Below, in pieces: positions 6,363 to 13,098 of a DNA stretch of 13,098 bases (positions within the stretch are counted from its first letter, which is position 1; every line of letters begins with the position of its first letter). The notes under the pieces were generated by a model, which made no database searches, was not told where the DNA came from, and saw nothing but the letters and a program-made list of their open reading frames with translations. The stretch lies in assembly GCA_021802365.1 (NCBI GenBank), contig JAKAAJ010000030.1:1-13098 (forward strand), written 5' to 3'. Position numbers and translations under genes: made by a program. Source of the DNA: Thermoplasmata archaeon (GTDB lineage Archaea > Thermoplasmatota > Thermoplasmata > Thermoplasmatales > Thermoplasmataceae).

Positions 6363-7613
6363 TTAGTACCAACCCCTCAGTTTCATTGCGTCTGCGACTC
6401 TCTTTACTGATACAATATAGGCTCCTGTTCTGTTGTCAACGTTGTGTGATTTTGCAGTGAAGAGAACATCGTGTGTAGCCTGGTTCATTTTCAGCCTGAG
6501 CCTGTCGTAGACCTCCTGCTCAGTCCAATAATATCCACCCTGGTTCTGAACCCATTCAAAGTAGGATACTGTAACCCCACCAGAGTTTGCAAGGAAGTCT
6601 GGAAGAACCATGACTTGATTCTTGAAAAGTATCTCGTCAGCTTCAGGAGTGGTTGGACCGTTCGCCAGTTCAAGAATAATCTTAGCCTTGATTTTGGAGG
6701 CATTGTCTCCTCTTATCTGATTCTCAATTGCAGCCGGTATCAACACATCAACTGGAAGCTCCAGAAGCTCCTCGTTTGATATGTTCTTGGAGCCGGGGAA
6801 GTTTGCAACTGAACCTGTTTTTTTCTTGTGTTCCATCACCTTATCATAGTCAAGCCCGGACTCCAGATATATTCCACCTTTTGTATCAGATATGGCAACA
6901 ACCTTTGACTTGAACATTTCCGCAACTAGCTTCATTGCGTACTGACCAGCATTTCCAAATCCCTGTATTGCAACTTTGACTTTTGAGAGGTCAAGCTGTA
7001 TGGTCTTTGCCGCTTCCTCGAGAACGTACATTCCACCTCTTGCAGTTGCATCTCCTCTTCCAAGGGAACCTCCGTTTTCAAGAGGCTTGCCTGTGATAAC
7101 ACCTGGAGCAGAGTGGCGTGCAATTTTCTCATATTCATCCATCATCCATGCCATTATCTGAGGTGTTGTGTAAACATCGGGTGCCGGTACATCAATCTCA
7201 GGGCCTATAAAATCGTAAGCTGCCCTGACATATCCCCTGCTGAGTCTTTCCAGTTCGGCCTGGCTCATCTTCTTCGTATCGCAAATTACTCCACCCTTTC
7301 CTCCTCCAAGTGGAAGGTTCGTTATAGCCGTCTTCCAGGTCATCCACGCCGAAAGCGCCTTGACCGTGGAAAGAGTTTCATCTGGATGGAATCTGATTCC
7401 TCCCTTTGCTGGCCCTCTGGCATTATTGTATCTTACTCTGAAGCCTTGAAATACCTTTGTTTTTCCATCATCCATTTTTACTGGAATACTGAACTGAAAA
7501 ATGTTCATTGGACTGCTCAGCAATTCCAGAGCCTGTCTGTCCAGTTTCATCACTTCAGCGGCCTTGTTAAGCTGCTTAAGAGCGATTTCGAAAGGATCCA
7601 AGTTTTCTGACAT
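6363..7613 (-). CDS. gdhA: Glutamate dehydrogenase
   Basis: A 416-residue enzyme of the hexameric GDH family, full length. It interconverts glutamate with 2-oxoglutarate and ammonium using NAD(P), linking nitrogen assimilation to the citric acid cycle. Substrate-site lysines are present: Lys70 in [11 protein letters not shown], Lys94 in MTWKTA, and catalytic Lys106 in LGGGKGG; Asp146 in DVPAPD is the conserved acid. The Rossmann nucleotide site is GFGNAG (218-223), and the C-terminal substrate segment [17 protein letters not shown] is complete. Cofactor preference cannot be decided; Asp243 after the second Rossmann strand is compatible with NAD. The start at 7611-7613 has a fair Shine-Dalgarno (AGAAGGT, minus strand, 7621-7627), unlike most first genes here. 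A palindrome in the leader suggests regulation. It diverges from the DUF998 gene at 7744. Confidence 0.96.
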   Translation of the reverse strand: MSENLDPFEIALKQLNKAAEVMKLDRQALELLSSPMNIFQFSIPVKMDDGKTKVFQGFRVRYNNARGPAKGGIRFHPDETLSTVKALSAWMTWKTAITNLPLGGGKGGVICDTKKMSQAELERLSRGYVRAAYDFIGPEIDVPAPDVYTTPQIMAWMMDEYEKIARHSAPGVITGKPLENGGSLGRGDATARGGMYVLEEAAKTIQLDLSKVKVAIQGFGNAGQYAMKLVAEMFKSKVVAISDTKGGIYLESGLDYDKVMEHKKKTGSVANFPGSKNISNEELLELPVDVLIPAAIENQIRGDNASKIKAKIILELANGPTTPEADEILFKNQVMVLPDFLANSGGVTVSYFEWVQNQGGYYWTEQEVYDRLRLKMNQATHDVLFTAKSHNVDNRTGAYIVSVKRVADAMKLRGWY

Positions 7614-7680
7614 ATTTTCTACCTTCTGTCCCAGTGGGACAAATAGGTATTACTAGGGATTAGATTAACTTTATATGATA
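7614..7680 (-). promoter_or_regulatory. gdh promoter and leader with a 13-bp palindrome
   Basis: A TATA-like box (CATATAAAG on the minus strand, 7669-7677) predicts transcription from about 7647 and a leader of roughly 34 nt. Inside it sits GTCCCAGTGGGAC (7628-7640), a perfect inverted repeat with 6-nt arms around one base, followed by the ribosome-binding site AGAAGGT (7621-7627). As DNA it could be a repressor operator just downstream of the start site. As RNA, a hairpin with a one-base loop is sterically impossible, so the DNA-operator reading is better. Confidence 0.55.
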
Positions 7681-7713
7681 TGTTCTGACATGGATATTTT
7701 TAGACTGCGAACC

Positions 7714-7720
7714 CTTTTAA
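7714..7720 (+). promoter_or_regulatory. TATA-like box of the DUF998 gene
   Basis: CTTTTAA is centred 27 nt upstream of ATG 7744, and no Shine-Dalgarno site is present, indicating a leaderless mRNA. Confidence 0.45.
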
Positions 7721-7743
7721 GCAGATATCTCTAATCTACCATT

Positions 7744-8382
7744 ATGAATCATGCTACAAAAGATGGCCCCCACACTTCCAACACAGCGTTAATTCGGTTG
7801 GCAACGCTCACTGGAGCCATTGGGCCAATTATAGCCCTTATTCTTCTTGTGACTGACATTGTGATTTCCACATGGTTTAGCTGGTTTAGGAATGCGTTAT
7901 CAGATCTGGGGGTGCACCAATACGGATACTTATTCAATTCCGCACTTATTATAGAGGGCGTTCTGAATATTATCTTTATTTACGTACTCCACAGATACTT
8001 CAATCTGAAATCATATATTAGTGTCATTCTCTTGATAGCTGGAATTAGTCTTGCAATGGTGGGGATATTCAATGAACATTTCGGAATTATCCACCTTGTC
8101 TTTGCACTCATCTACTTCATACTGTTTCCTTCCGGCATAATACTTTTTTCTATAACCGGAGTTGAAAAACGGAAATATGAATCTACCATGGGCATTACAC
8201 TTTCTATAATCGGATTTGCATTTATAATTGTTGGAATACTTGAAGTATTCAAAGCAGTCAGTACACCACTAGCCCTTGGATTTTATGAATTTGTAGAGGC
8301 CATAGCACTTATCATCTGGTCAGCTGAGGTATCGATTTCCAGAACAATTGGCTTACCTGGAAGAGATTCCATACCTGCATGA
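7744..8382 (+). CDS. DUF998-family membrane protein
   Basis: A 212-residue protein with about six predicted membrane helices (residues 20-43, 63-83, 89-108, 114-138, 148-169, 178-196). The stretch SWFRNALSDLG (46-56) after the first helix is the hallmark of DUF998, a family widespread in archaea and actinobacteria without an established biochemical function. FNEHFGIIHLVFALIYF (109-125) is also typical, with conserved His residues near the membrane surface. It is divergent from gdh and is followed by an 84-nt gap with the methionine-salvage promoter, so it is probably a single-gene transcript. The family call is good; the function is unknown. Confidence 0.8.
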   Translation: MNHATKDGPHTSNTALIRLATLTGAIGPIIALILLVTDIVISTWFSWFRNALSDLGVHQYGYLFNSALIIEGVLNIIFIYVLHRYFNLKSYISVILLIAGISLAMVGIFNEHFGIIHLVFALIYFILFPSGIILFSITGVEKRKYESTMGITLSIIGFAFIIVGILEVFKAVSTPLALGFYEFVEAIALIIWSAEVSISRTIGLPGRDSIPA

Positions 8383-8404
8383 ATATTTATTTCATCAAAT
8401 GATT

Positions 8405-8447
8405 CTTTTAAATATATTATTAAAAAAGGGCTTTCATTTTTATTAAG
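8405..8447 (+). promoter_or_regulatory. Promoter of the methionine-salvage operon
   Basis: Two A/T boxes lie in the gap before mtnB: ttttaaatatatta (8406-8419) and tttttattaag (8437-8447). The second is centred about 25 nt upstream of ATG 8467, which suits a leaderless transcript starting at the ATG. There is no Shine-Dalgarno site before mtnB. Confidence 0.45.
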
Positions 8448-8466
8448 TGTTAATATACGCTATTAG

Positions 8467-9117
8467 ATGCCTGCAAAATGGAACGATGAACTTGAGTCTG
8501 CATTCACAGTTAGTGCTCAGGGAATTATGGAAATTGGAAGATATCTCTATAACAGGGGCTGGCTTTATGCAACAAGCGGAAACCTCAGCTCTTTAATTTC
8601 TTCAGATCCAACAATTGTTGCCATAACAGAGAGTGGAACTTACAAGGGCAATCTAAAAACAGAAAATATAATTGCAATTGACGGTGAGATGAATGTCATT
8701 AATGGGACCGGTAAACCCAGCAGTGAGTCAGTTCTTCACCTTAAACTGGAGACTTCTGCAAAAGCAGGAGCAGTTCTTCACACACATTCGGTTTGGTCCA
8801 ATGTAATTTCCTCATATTTCACGGAATCAGAAGGAATATACCTGAGTGGGTACGAGATGCTAAAAGCACTGAACGGTGTTAAGACTCACGAGCATGAAGA
8901 ATTCCTCCCAATTATTGAAAACAGCCAGGATATGAATAAAGTGTCGTTGAATCTTGAGGATATTCTGAATGAGAAGCGGGGAATTCATGGATTCATACTT
9001 AGGAAACACGGGCTTTATACTTGGGGAAGTGACTTAAACGAAGCATTAAGGCACCTTGAAGCTCTGGAGTATCTGCTTGAAACTGAGGGGAGGTTGCTCA
9101 GCTTCAAAGATAAATAA
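8467..9117 (+). CDS. mtnB: Methylthioribulose-1-phosphate dehydratase
   Basis: A 216-residue class II aldolase-fold enzyme. It dehydrates 5-methylthioribulose-1-phosphate to 2,3-diketo-5-methylthiopentyl-1-phosphate in methionine salvage. The opening fits the family (NRGWLYATSGNLSSLI), and the metal ligands are visible: His105 and His107 in VLHTHSVWS and His181 in RKHGLYTWG, with Glu130 in SGYEMLKAL, the position of the proposed catalytic acid in human APIP. The GYEMLKAL-type motif and the next two genes (mtnD, mtnC) separate it from fuculose-phosphate or ribulose-phosphate aldolases of the same fold. It is the first gene of a three-gene operon with a TATA-like box near -25. Cytoplasmic. Confidence 0.9.
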   Translation: MPAKWNDELESAFTVSAQGIMEIGRYLYNRGWLYATSGNLSSLISSDPTIVAITESGTYKGNLKTENIIAIDGEMNVINGTGKPSSESVLHLKLETSAKAGAVLHTHSVWSNVISSYFTESEGIYLSGYEMLKALNGVKTHEHEEFLPIIENSQDMNKVSLNLEDILNEKRGIHGFILRKHGLYTWGSDLNEALRHLEALEYLLETEGRLLSFKDK

Positions 9118-9136
9118 CTTAAAAGCATAATGATAT

Positions 9137-9142
9137 TGAGGG
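9137..9142 (+). promoter_or_regulatory. Shine-Dalgarno site of mtnD
   Basis: TGAGGG-type sequence (gagggt) ends 6 nt before ATG 9149, within the 31-nt gap after mtnB. It marks ATG 9149 as the start and mtnD as an internal operon gene. Confidence 0.5.
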
Positions 9143-9148
9143 TTTTGT

Positions 9149-9703
9149 ATGGTAGTAGTGAATATACCTGACAGGGGCCGTGTAATAACGGACAGGGATG
9201 AAGCTGCAAAATACCTTGCTGGAATTGGAATTGAATATAATCACTGGGAATCCACATATGAACTTGAAGAGTCCTCCACTCAGGAGGAAATACTGGGAGC
9301 CTACAGAAGAGATATTGAGGAACTGAAAAAGAGAGGGGGCTACAACACTGCTGATGTTATAGATATGAAACCAAATACACCCAATCTTGATGGGATGCTA
9401 GCTAAGTTCAGCAGTGAACACTGGCATGATGAAGATGAAGTCAGGTTTACTCTTGAAGGGAGGGGGCTGTTTCATGTCCACCCTGAAAACGGTGATGTAA
9501 CCGTAATTGAGGTCAGCAAGGGAGACCTTATAAGAATTCCAAAAAACACTCTGCACTGGTTCAATCTGTGCGGCGAAAAGAGGATACGCGCAATCAGGCT
9601 GTTTCAGAATATGTCCGGCTGGACTCCCTACTATTCCGGAAGCAGGCTGGATGGTAGGTATCAGCCGGTCTGTATGGGGCCATCGTATATTCCACAAAAG
9701 TAA
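9149..9703 (+). CDS. mtnD: Acireductone dioxygenase
   Basis: A 184-residue cupin enzyme close in length to the Klebsiella protein. The metal ligands are explicit: His91, His93 and Glu97 in EHWHDEDEVRF, and His136 in NTLHWFNL, matching His96/His98/Glu102/His140 of the Klebsiella enzyme. With iron it oxidises acireductone to 4-methylthio-2-oxobutyrate plus formate, the keto acid that is transaminated to methionine. With nickel, other members of the family make carbon monoxide off-pathway; the bound metal cannot be predicted. The substrate is produced by the two flanking genes. The oxygen requirement points to an aerobic host. It starts 31 nt after mtnB and ends 18 nt before mtnC. Confidence 0.94.
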   Translation: MVVVNIPDRGRVITDRDEAAKYLAGIGIEYNHWESTYELEESSTQEEILGAYRRDIEELKKRGGYNTADVIDMKPNTPNLDGMLAKFSSEHWHDEDEVRFTLEGRGLFHVHPENGDVTVIEVSKGDLIRIPKNTLHWFNLCGEKRIRAIRLFQNMSGWTPYYSGSRLDGRYQPVCMGPSYIPQK

Positions 9704-9707
9704 TAAC

Positions 9708-9714
9708 GTGGTGA
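9708..9714 (+). promoter_or_regulatory. Shine-Dalgarno site of mtnC
   Basis: GTGGTGA matches the GGAGGTGA consensus closely and ends 7 nt before ATG 9722, just after the mtnD stop. Confidence 0.55.
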
Positions 9715-9721
9715 ACCTTTA

Positions 9722-10423
9722 ATGATACAGCCAAAGGCAGTTCTACTGGATATAGAAGGAACTACCACACCTAAGGATTTTGTTTACAGGAGATTATTTC
9801 CATATGCAAAGGAACACTTGAATGAGTTTCTAGATTCTCATTCTGACGATGCGGATGTGCAGAGATGTTTGAGAAAAATAATGGAAAATTATAGCCAGGC
9901 AAGACCCCCAGATAAAAATTCAGAACGGAAACTGATCAGAGATTACATTGTCTCACTCATAGATTCTGACAGCAAACTTACTGCCTTTAAGGAACTTGAG
10001 GCAATGATATGGAATGCGGGTTATGCAAATGGAGAGCTGAAGGGCGAGGTTTACCCGGATGTCCCGCCAGCAATTAGAAGATGGCACGATTCTGGTATAG
10101 TCGTTTGCATATACTCGTCTGGAAGCGTCCCTGCACAGAAAGCAATCTTTTCCACAACCCAGTATGGGGACCTCACAAGATACATTTTCTCCTATTTTGA
10201 TACGAATGTTGGAGCAAAAAACGAACCGGATAGTTATGAGAGGATTTCTGGGCTCATAGGCGTAGAACCTGCCAGAATTGTTTTTGTCTCTGACAGTTTA
10301 TCTGAACTTCAGGCAGCTGATACTTCAGGATTTATGACTTTTTTATCTGTAAGGCCAGGTATGGACAATATACCTAATGGAAAGTCCAAAGTCGTCAGGA
10401 ACTTTTCAGAATTGGGTTTCTGA
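9722..10423 (+). CDS. mtnC: Enolase-phosphatase E1 (bifunctional HAD enzyme)
   Basis: A 233-residue HAD-superfamily phosphatase. It enolises 2,3-diketo-5-methylthiopentyl-1-phosphate and removes the phosphate, giving the acireductone used by MtnD. HAD motifs are in order: LLDIEGTTT with Asp10 and the family-specific Glu12 (DxEGT rather than DxDGT), SSGS at 132-135, Lys166 in GAKNEPDSY, and VFVSDSLSEL with Asp191. The long helical cap between residues about 15 and 110 is normal for this family. The DIEGTTT motif and gene order give the specific name. It is the last gene of mtnB-mtnD-mtnC; T-rich sequence follows the stop. Confidence 0.93.
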   Translation: MIQPKAVLLDIEGTTTPKDFVYRRLFPYAKEHLNEFLDSHSDDADVQRCLRKIMENYSQARPPDKNSERKLIRDYIVSLIDSDSKLTAFKELEAMIWNAGYANGELKGEVYPDVPPAIRRWHDSGIVVCIYSSGSVPAQKAIFSTTQYGDLTRYIFSYFDTNVGAKNEPDSYERISGLIGVEPARIVFVSDSLSELQAADTSGFMTFLSVRPGMDNIPNGKSKVVRNFSELGF

Positions 10424-10424
10424 C

Positions 10425-10440
10425 TTTTTAATCTATTTTT
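10425..10440 (+). terminator. Poly-T terminator after mtnC
   Basis: Two runs of five T (10425-10429 and 10436-10440) follow the mtnC stop directly. There is no stem. This is consistent with archaeal poly-T termination and separates the salvage operon from the PCNA gene. Confidence 0.45.
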
Positions 10441-10573
10441 CCACGTCGCCTTAATTCTCAAGATTTAAATGCCAATCTCCTTCAAGACCTATTTTTTAAT
10501 GATCGCTCCAGCGGAAAGAAAAGGATTAATTACAATTTAGATGATTCGCTTCCATAAGACTTTGTAGATGTGA

Positions 10574-11323
10574 ATGACAATGCTGAAAATGACAATTTCA
10601 TTAAAGAACCTCAAGGAAATAGCGGATCTGCTTAACACAGTTGTTACTGAAGCCAAGTTCAAGGTTACACCTGAAGGCCTCTCCGTGAAGGCTGTAGATC
10701 CTGCACATGTTGCAATGGTTTCCATGGATATCCCACGCGGAGCCTTTGTTGAATACTCAACCGATGGGGAGGAAGAACTGGCAATAGATGTTGAGAGAGT
10801 TAAATCTGTAATAAAGCTGGCTTCACCAAGTGATCTCGTTTCAATGAGCAGAGATGGTGGAAAGCTGAGGTTCGAAATCAGCACAATTGTAAAGAGCATA
10901 TCCCTTCTGGACAATAATTCAGTTACTACTCCGAGGGTCCCGCAGATAAATTCTGAGAGTTATGTGGTTGTATCAAAGAGCAACCTTGAGCGAGGGCTGA
11001 AGGCGGCAGAAGATGTATCAGATTCCATAAGGCTTACACTTAACGGCCAGGAACTGCGTGCAAGATCGGTATCAGATTCCGAGGAATCAGAGATGATTCT
11101 TCCAAAAGAAATGCTGAAGGAGATCAAATGCTCACAGACAATAAAGAGTTCTTACCCCCTTGAATACCTTCTTAAGCTCGTCAAGTCCCTATCAAGTGCC
11201 GAGGATATAAAATTGAGCTTCAAGGATGACTATCCTCTCACAATTGAGTTCAAGTTTGGTCAGTCCAAAGAATCAGAATCCATTTCCGGGAATTTCCTTC
11301 TTGCACCCAGAATGGAACAGTAA
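10574..11323 (+). CDS. pcn: DNA polymerase sliding clamp (PCNA)
   Basis: A 249-residue homotrimeric-type clamp, of usual archaeal length, which encircles DNA and tethers polymerase, ligase, FEN1 and other PIP-box proteins. Family features include KVTPEGLSVKAVDPAHVAMV near the N-terminus, the interdomain connector region SLLDNNSVTTPRVPQI (about 113-128), and a C-terminus ending SGNFLLAPRMEQ. The start is uncertain. ATG 10574 gives the longest form, but a weak Shine-Dalgarno-like AGATGTGA (10566-10573) abuts it and would be better spaced for ATG 10580, giving 247 residues beginning MLKMTISLK. Upstream A/T-rich sequence (10525-10540) probably contains the promoter. The gene stands alone, bounded by T-rich stretches on both sides. 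Confidence 0.95.
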   Translation: MTMLKMTISLKNLKEIADLLNTVVTEAKFKVTPEGLSVKAVDPAHVAMVSMDIPRGAFVEYSTDGEEELAIDVERVKSVIKLASPSDLVSMSRDGGKLRFEISTIVKSISLLDNNSVTTPRVPQINSESYVVVSKSNLERGLKAAEDVSDSIRLTLNGQELRARSVSDSEESEMILPKEMLKEIKCSQTIKSSYPLEYLLKLVKSLSSAEDIKLSFKDDYPLTIEFKFGQSKESESISGNFLLAPRMEQ

Positions 11324-11324
11324 A

Positions 11325-11330
11325 TTTTTT
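11325..11330 (+). terminator. Poly-T terminator after PCNA gene
   Basis: A run of six T starts 1 nt after the stop codon TAA (11321-11323), followed by acttttac. Stem-less, as expected for archaeal termination. Confidence 0.4.
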
Positions 11331-11465
11331 CCAAAAACTTTTACATCATTAATGCCCCGGTATCTTCACTACCATTTCGGATAATTTCACTTTCTGTCAC
11401 GAGTGGGGATAAATAATGAATTCATCTTCAGGAAAAATTTTCGGTTAATGATAACAATATTAAAC

Positions 11466-11539
11466 GGGCGGGGAGGGATTCGGACCCCCGACCTGCAGCT
11501 TAGGAGGCTGCTGCCATATCCTGACTAGGCCACCCGCCC
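11466..11539 (-). tRNA. tRNA-Arg (anticodon CCT)
   Basis: On the minus strand a 74-nt cloverleaf folds: acceptor GGGCGGG with CCCGCCC, a D arm with GCC/GGC stem, a perfect anticodon stem GCAGC/GCTGC with loop CTCCTAA (anticodon CCT, arginine AGG codons), variable loop AGGTC, and T stem GGGGG/CCCTC (one G-T pair). Discriminator G at 11465; CCA not encoded; no intron. The T loop is TCCGAAT, with C where U55 is normal. A TATA-like box (AACTTAAAGA on the minus strand, 11561-11570) is centred about 26 nt upstream of the 5' end. Confidence 0.93.
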
Positions 11540-11652
11540 TTTTGTGAGGGATTGTATCCTTCTTTAAGTTTTTTCGCTGAATTTTTTGAACACAGTCATT
11601 CTTTTCTTTAGCAATTACGAATAAATTATTAAGTCAGGTTTTTAAAAAAAGT

Positions 11653-11660
11653 GTTAAATC
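11653..11660 (+). promoter_or_regulatory. TATA-like box of the queD-queC operon
   Basis: GTTAAATC is centred about 27 nt upstream of ATG 11684 and no Shine-Dalgarno site is seen, fitting a leaderless mRNA. A stronger A/T run (tttttaaaaaaa, 11638-11650) is an alternative that would give a short leader. Confidence 0.4.
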
Positions 11661-11683
11661 GACTCTTACAATAAAGTACTCAT

Positions 11684-12157
11684 ATGAAGATGACAATAGA
11701 CGGCTGGGGAAATAATTTGAGATTTTCCTCTGCCCACTTTATCCCCGATCTGGGAAAATGCTCCAGGCTTCATGGCCATGACTATGCTGTTTCCATAGAA
11801 TTAGAAGGTGATTTAAAAAATGGAATACTGATAGATTATGGCGATGTCAAGAGGATAGCAAGAAAGATTCTTGAACAGTACGATCACAGGGTTCTTATCC
11901 CCACACGCGGAACGCTCTCAGTTGCCAATGTACAGTCTAATCAAGTATCAGTTGAGTACAGTGGCAAGACCATGAGTTTCTTCAGGGAGGATGTCTGTTT
12001 TATCGATACTGATGTTTCTTCCAGTGAGAACCTGGCTTCATTGATTTCCTTCCAGTTAAAGAAGGAACTAAGTGCTTATGAAAATCTGAGGTCACTTTCT
12101 CTAACAGTCTATGAGGGCCCTTCTCAGGGATCATCCTTCCAAGTGAACTTAAAATGA
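11684..12157 (+). CDS. queD: 6-carboxytetrahydropterin synthase (QueD/PTPS family)
   Basis: A 157-residue T-fold enzyme. It converts dihydroneopterin triphosphate to 6-carboxy-5,6,7,8-tetrahydropterin on the way to preQ0, the precursor of archaeosine in archaeal tRNA. Zinc ligands are His18 (SSAHF), His30 and His32 (HGHDY). The QueD signature CxxxHGH is present with Cys26; Asp67-His68 (YDHRV) and Glu144 (VYEGPS) complete the site. At 157 residues it is longer than E. coli QueD (about 120) because of a segment at about 75-110, as seen in some archaeal members. It overlaps queC by the ATGA at 12154-12157, which links their translation and supports queD over a biopterin-type PTPS. ATG 11690 is a possible alternative start. 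Confidence 0.88.
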   Translation: MKMTIDGWGNNLRFSSAHFIPDLGKCSRLHGHDYAVSIELEGDLKNGILIDYGDVKRIARKILEQYDHRVLIPTRGTLSVANVQSNQVSVEYSGKTMSFFREDVCFIDTDVSSSENLASLISFQLKKELSAYENLRSLSLTVYEGPSQGSSFQVNLK

Positions 12158-12846
12158 ATAAAAATGGGGTTATTCTATTGTCAGGTGGCCTGGATTCGGC
12201 TACGGTTCTTGCATATGCCATTGATAGGGGATTTCAGTTAACCGGACTCACCTTCAACTATGGGCAACGCCATTCCAGGGAGAACAAGTCCGCAAGAGCG
12301 ATAGCTTCCAGGTATGGCATCGATCTGAGGGAGGCAAGGATCAACCTCTCCGATCTTATAGAGAGCTCACTGACAGGGTACGGTAATGTTGAACACCGGA
12401 ATCTTGCGGATATCGAGAGCAGAGTTCCAAATACCTATGTCCCAGCCAGGAATATCATAATGATCTCTATCGCTGCAGGTCTCTGTCAGACCATAGACGC
12501 AGGGACGATTTTCATTGGGGCAAATGCTCTTGACTATTCCGGATATCCTGATTGCAGACCTGGCTTTTTCAGTGCTATGGAGGAAGCCATAAATATTGGA
12601 ACTGGAACAGGAGGCAAAACCAGGATAAGAATAGCGGTCCCTCTGCAGTATCTTAAAAAATCTGAGATAATAAAAATGGGAATTAAGCTGAATGTTCCTT
12701 ATGAGCTTACATGGTCATGCTACGAAGGTAAAGAAGAGGCATGCGGCGTATGTGATTCATGCCAGCTTCGCCTCCGTGGTTTTATGGATGCAGGAATTCC
12801 TGATCCTATAAAATACTCAAAATTTCCTGAATTTTATAAAAATTAA
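12154..12846 (+). CDS. queC: 7-cyano-7-deazaguanine (preQ0) synthase
   Basis: A 230-residue ATP-dependent enzyme that turns 7-carboxy-7-deazaguanine and ammonia into preQ0, which archaeal TGT inserts into tRNA for archaeosine. The PP-loop is SGGLDSATV (10-18). FNYGQRH (34-40) and VPARN (96-100) are conserved segments, and the C-terminal zinc site has Cys189, Cys197, Cys200 and Cys203 (ACGVCDSC). The length is normal. Its ATG lies inside the queD stop, so the two are made from one mRNA by coupled translation. QueE, needed between them in the pathway, is not in the window. It converges on the malate dehydrogenase gene with only 13 bp between stops. Confidence 0.95.
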   Translation: MNKNGVILLSGGLDSATVLAYAIDRGFQLTGLTFNYGQRHSRENKSARAIASRYGIDLREARINLSDLIESSLTGYGNVEHRNLADIESRVPNTYVPARNIIMISIAAGLCQTIDAGTIFIGANALDYSGYPDCRPGFFSAMEEAINIGTGTGGKTRIRIAVPLQYLKKSEIIKMGIKLNVPYELTWSCYEGKEEACGVCDSCQLRLRGFMDAGIPDPIKYSKFPEFYKN

Positions 12847-12859
12847 TAGGATGGAAAAT

Positions 12860-13098
12860 TTACTTGGACAGAAATTCATCTACTTTTTTACAATTTCCCT
12901 TTACTGAATCAACCGTCTTTTTCCAGAGTTCCAGTTCCTCACTGTTGAAATCTATGTCCATGATCTGCTCTACACCATTGGAACCAATCTTTATTGGGAC
13001 CCCTATAAAGATTCCCTCGGCACCGTAATGCTTTGCATGGGATCCGGAAAGGTACGCTGCGCATGGAATAATTCGCATTTTGTCGCGCACAATAGATT
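12860..13098 (-). CDS. mdh: Malate dehydrogenase, C-terminal part (gene continues past window edge)
   Basis: The frame is open from the window edge to TAA at 12860-12862. The segment KMRIIPCAAYLSGSHAKHYG is typical of the C-terminal domain of NAD-dependent lactate/malate dehydrogenases, as is GIFIGVPIKIGSNGVEQIMD followed by a charged final helix (LWKKTVDSVKGNCKKVDEFL). Malate dehydrogenase is more likely than lactate dehydrogenase in an archaeon of this type, where it serves the citric acid cycle, but the catalytic His and substrate-specificity loop lie outside the window. A GTG at 13088-13090 is internal, not the start. Confidence 0.85.
   Translation of the reverse strand, partial: SIVRDKMRIIPCAAYLSGSHAKHYGAEGIFIGVPIKIGSNGVEQIMDIDFNSEELELWKKTVDSVKGNCKKVDEFLSK

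Noticed and set aside
7113..7610. 165-residue plus-strand frame inside gdh
   Set aside because: Antisense shadow of a firmly identified glutamate dehydrogenase.
7628..7640. RNA hairpin sequestering the gdh ribosome-binding site
   Set aside because: The palindrome has a one-base centre, so an RNA hairpin would need to open at least one base pair and would not include the AGAAGGT site. A DNA operator is the simpler reading.
11540..11683. preQ1-type riboswitch upstream of queD-queC
   Set aside because: The TATA-like box spacing indicates a leaderless or very short-leader mRNA, and no pseudoknot-like structure is visible. Such riboswitches are bacterial.
1..13098. CRISPR array, rRNA genes, replication origin repeats or phage-like gene block
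   Set aside because: No regularly spaced repeats, rRNA-like sequence, clustered origin-type repeats or viral structural genes were seen on either strand.

Overview
The window most likely comes from a thermoacidophilic archaeon of the Thermoplasmatales (Ferroplasma, Cuniculiplasma or Thermoplasma type). The archaeal assignment rests on an archaeal PCNA clamp, an archaeal-type glutamate dehydrogenase, tRNA genes without an encoded CCA, and TATA-like boxes about 25-27 nt upstream of many start codons (leaderless mRNAs). The acidophile assignment is inference. It comes from a putatively secreted G1 (glutamic) peptidase, aerobic methionine-salvage genes, DUF998 and MFS proteins, and a moderate-to-low GC content.

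Layout. 1-111 (-): first 37 codons of an MFS transporter cut by the window edge. 365-1612 (-) and 1664-2269 (+): an MFS exporter diverging from a winged-helix regulator across a 51-bp promoter. 2331-3943 (+): a G1-family acid peptidase whose signal peptide lies in a different frame from the catalytic domain, followed by a four-helix membrane protein with its own Shine-Dalgarno site. 4025-4905: fragments of two insertion sequences in opposite orientation, an IS4/IS5-like DDE transposase (-) and the C-terminus of an IS110-like transposase (+). 5063-6058 (+): aldo/keto reductase. 6248-6318 (-): tRNA-Gly(CCC). 6363-7613 (-): glutamate dehydrogenase with a 13-bp palindrome in its leader. 7744-8382 (+): DUF998 membrane protein. 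8467-10423 (+): a three-gene methionine-salvage operon, mtnB-mtnD-mtnC. 10574-11323 (+): PCNA. 11466-11539 (-): tRNA-Arg(CCT). 11684-12846 (+): queD-queC, overlapping by ATGA. 12860-13098 (-): C-terminal part of malate dehydrogenase.

How the genes fit together. The right half is housekeeping: nitrogen and carbon metabolism (gdh, mdh), methylthioadenosine recycling (mtnBDC turns methylthioribulose-1-phosphate into the keto acid of methionine), replication (PCNA) and the 7-deazaguanine pathway that feeds archaeosine in tRNA (queD, queC). The left half is accessory: regulated export, secreted proteolysis and decayed transposons. First genes of transcripts mostly lack a Shine-Dalgarno site and have a TATA-like box near -26. 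Downstream operon genes (3392, 9149, 9722) have recognisable Shine-Dalgarno sites.

No CRISPR array, rRNA gene or clear novel defence system is visible. The points most worth checking are the frameshifted glutamic peptidase with its membrane-protein partner, the symmetric divergent promoter, and the gdh leader palindrome.
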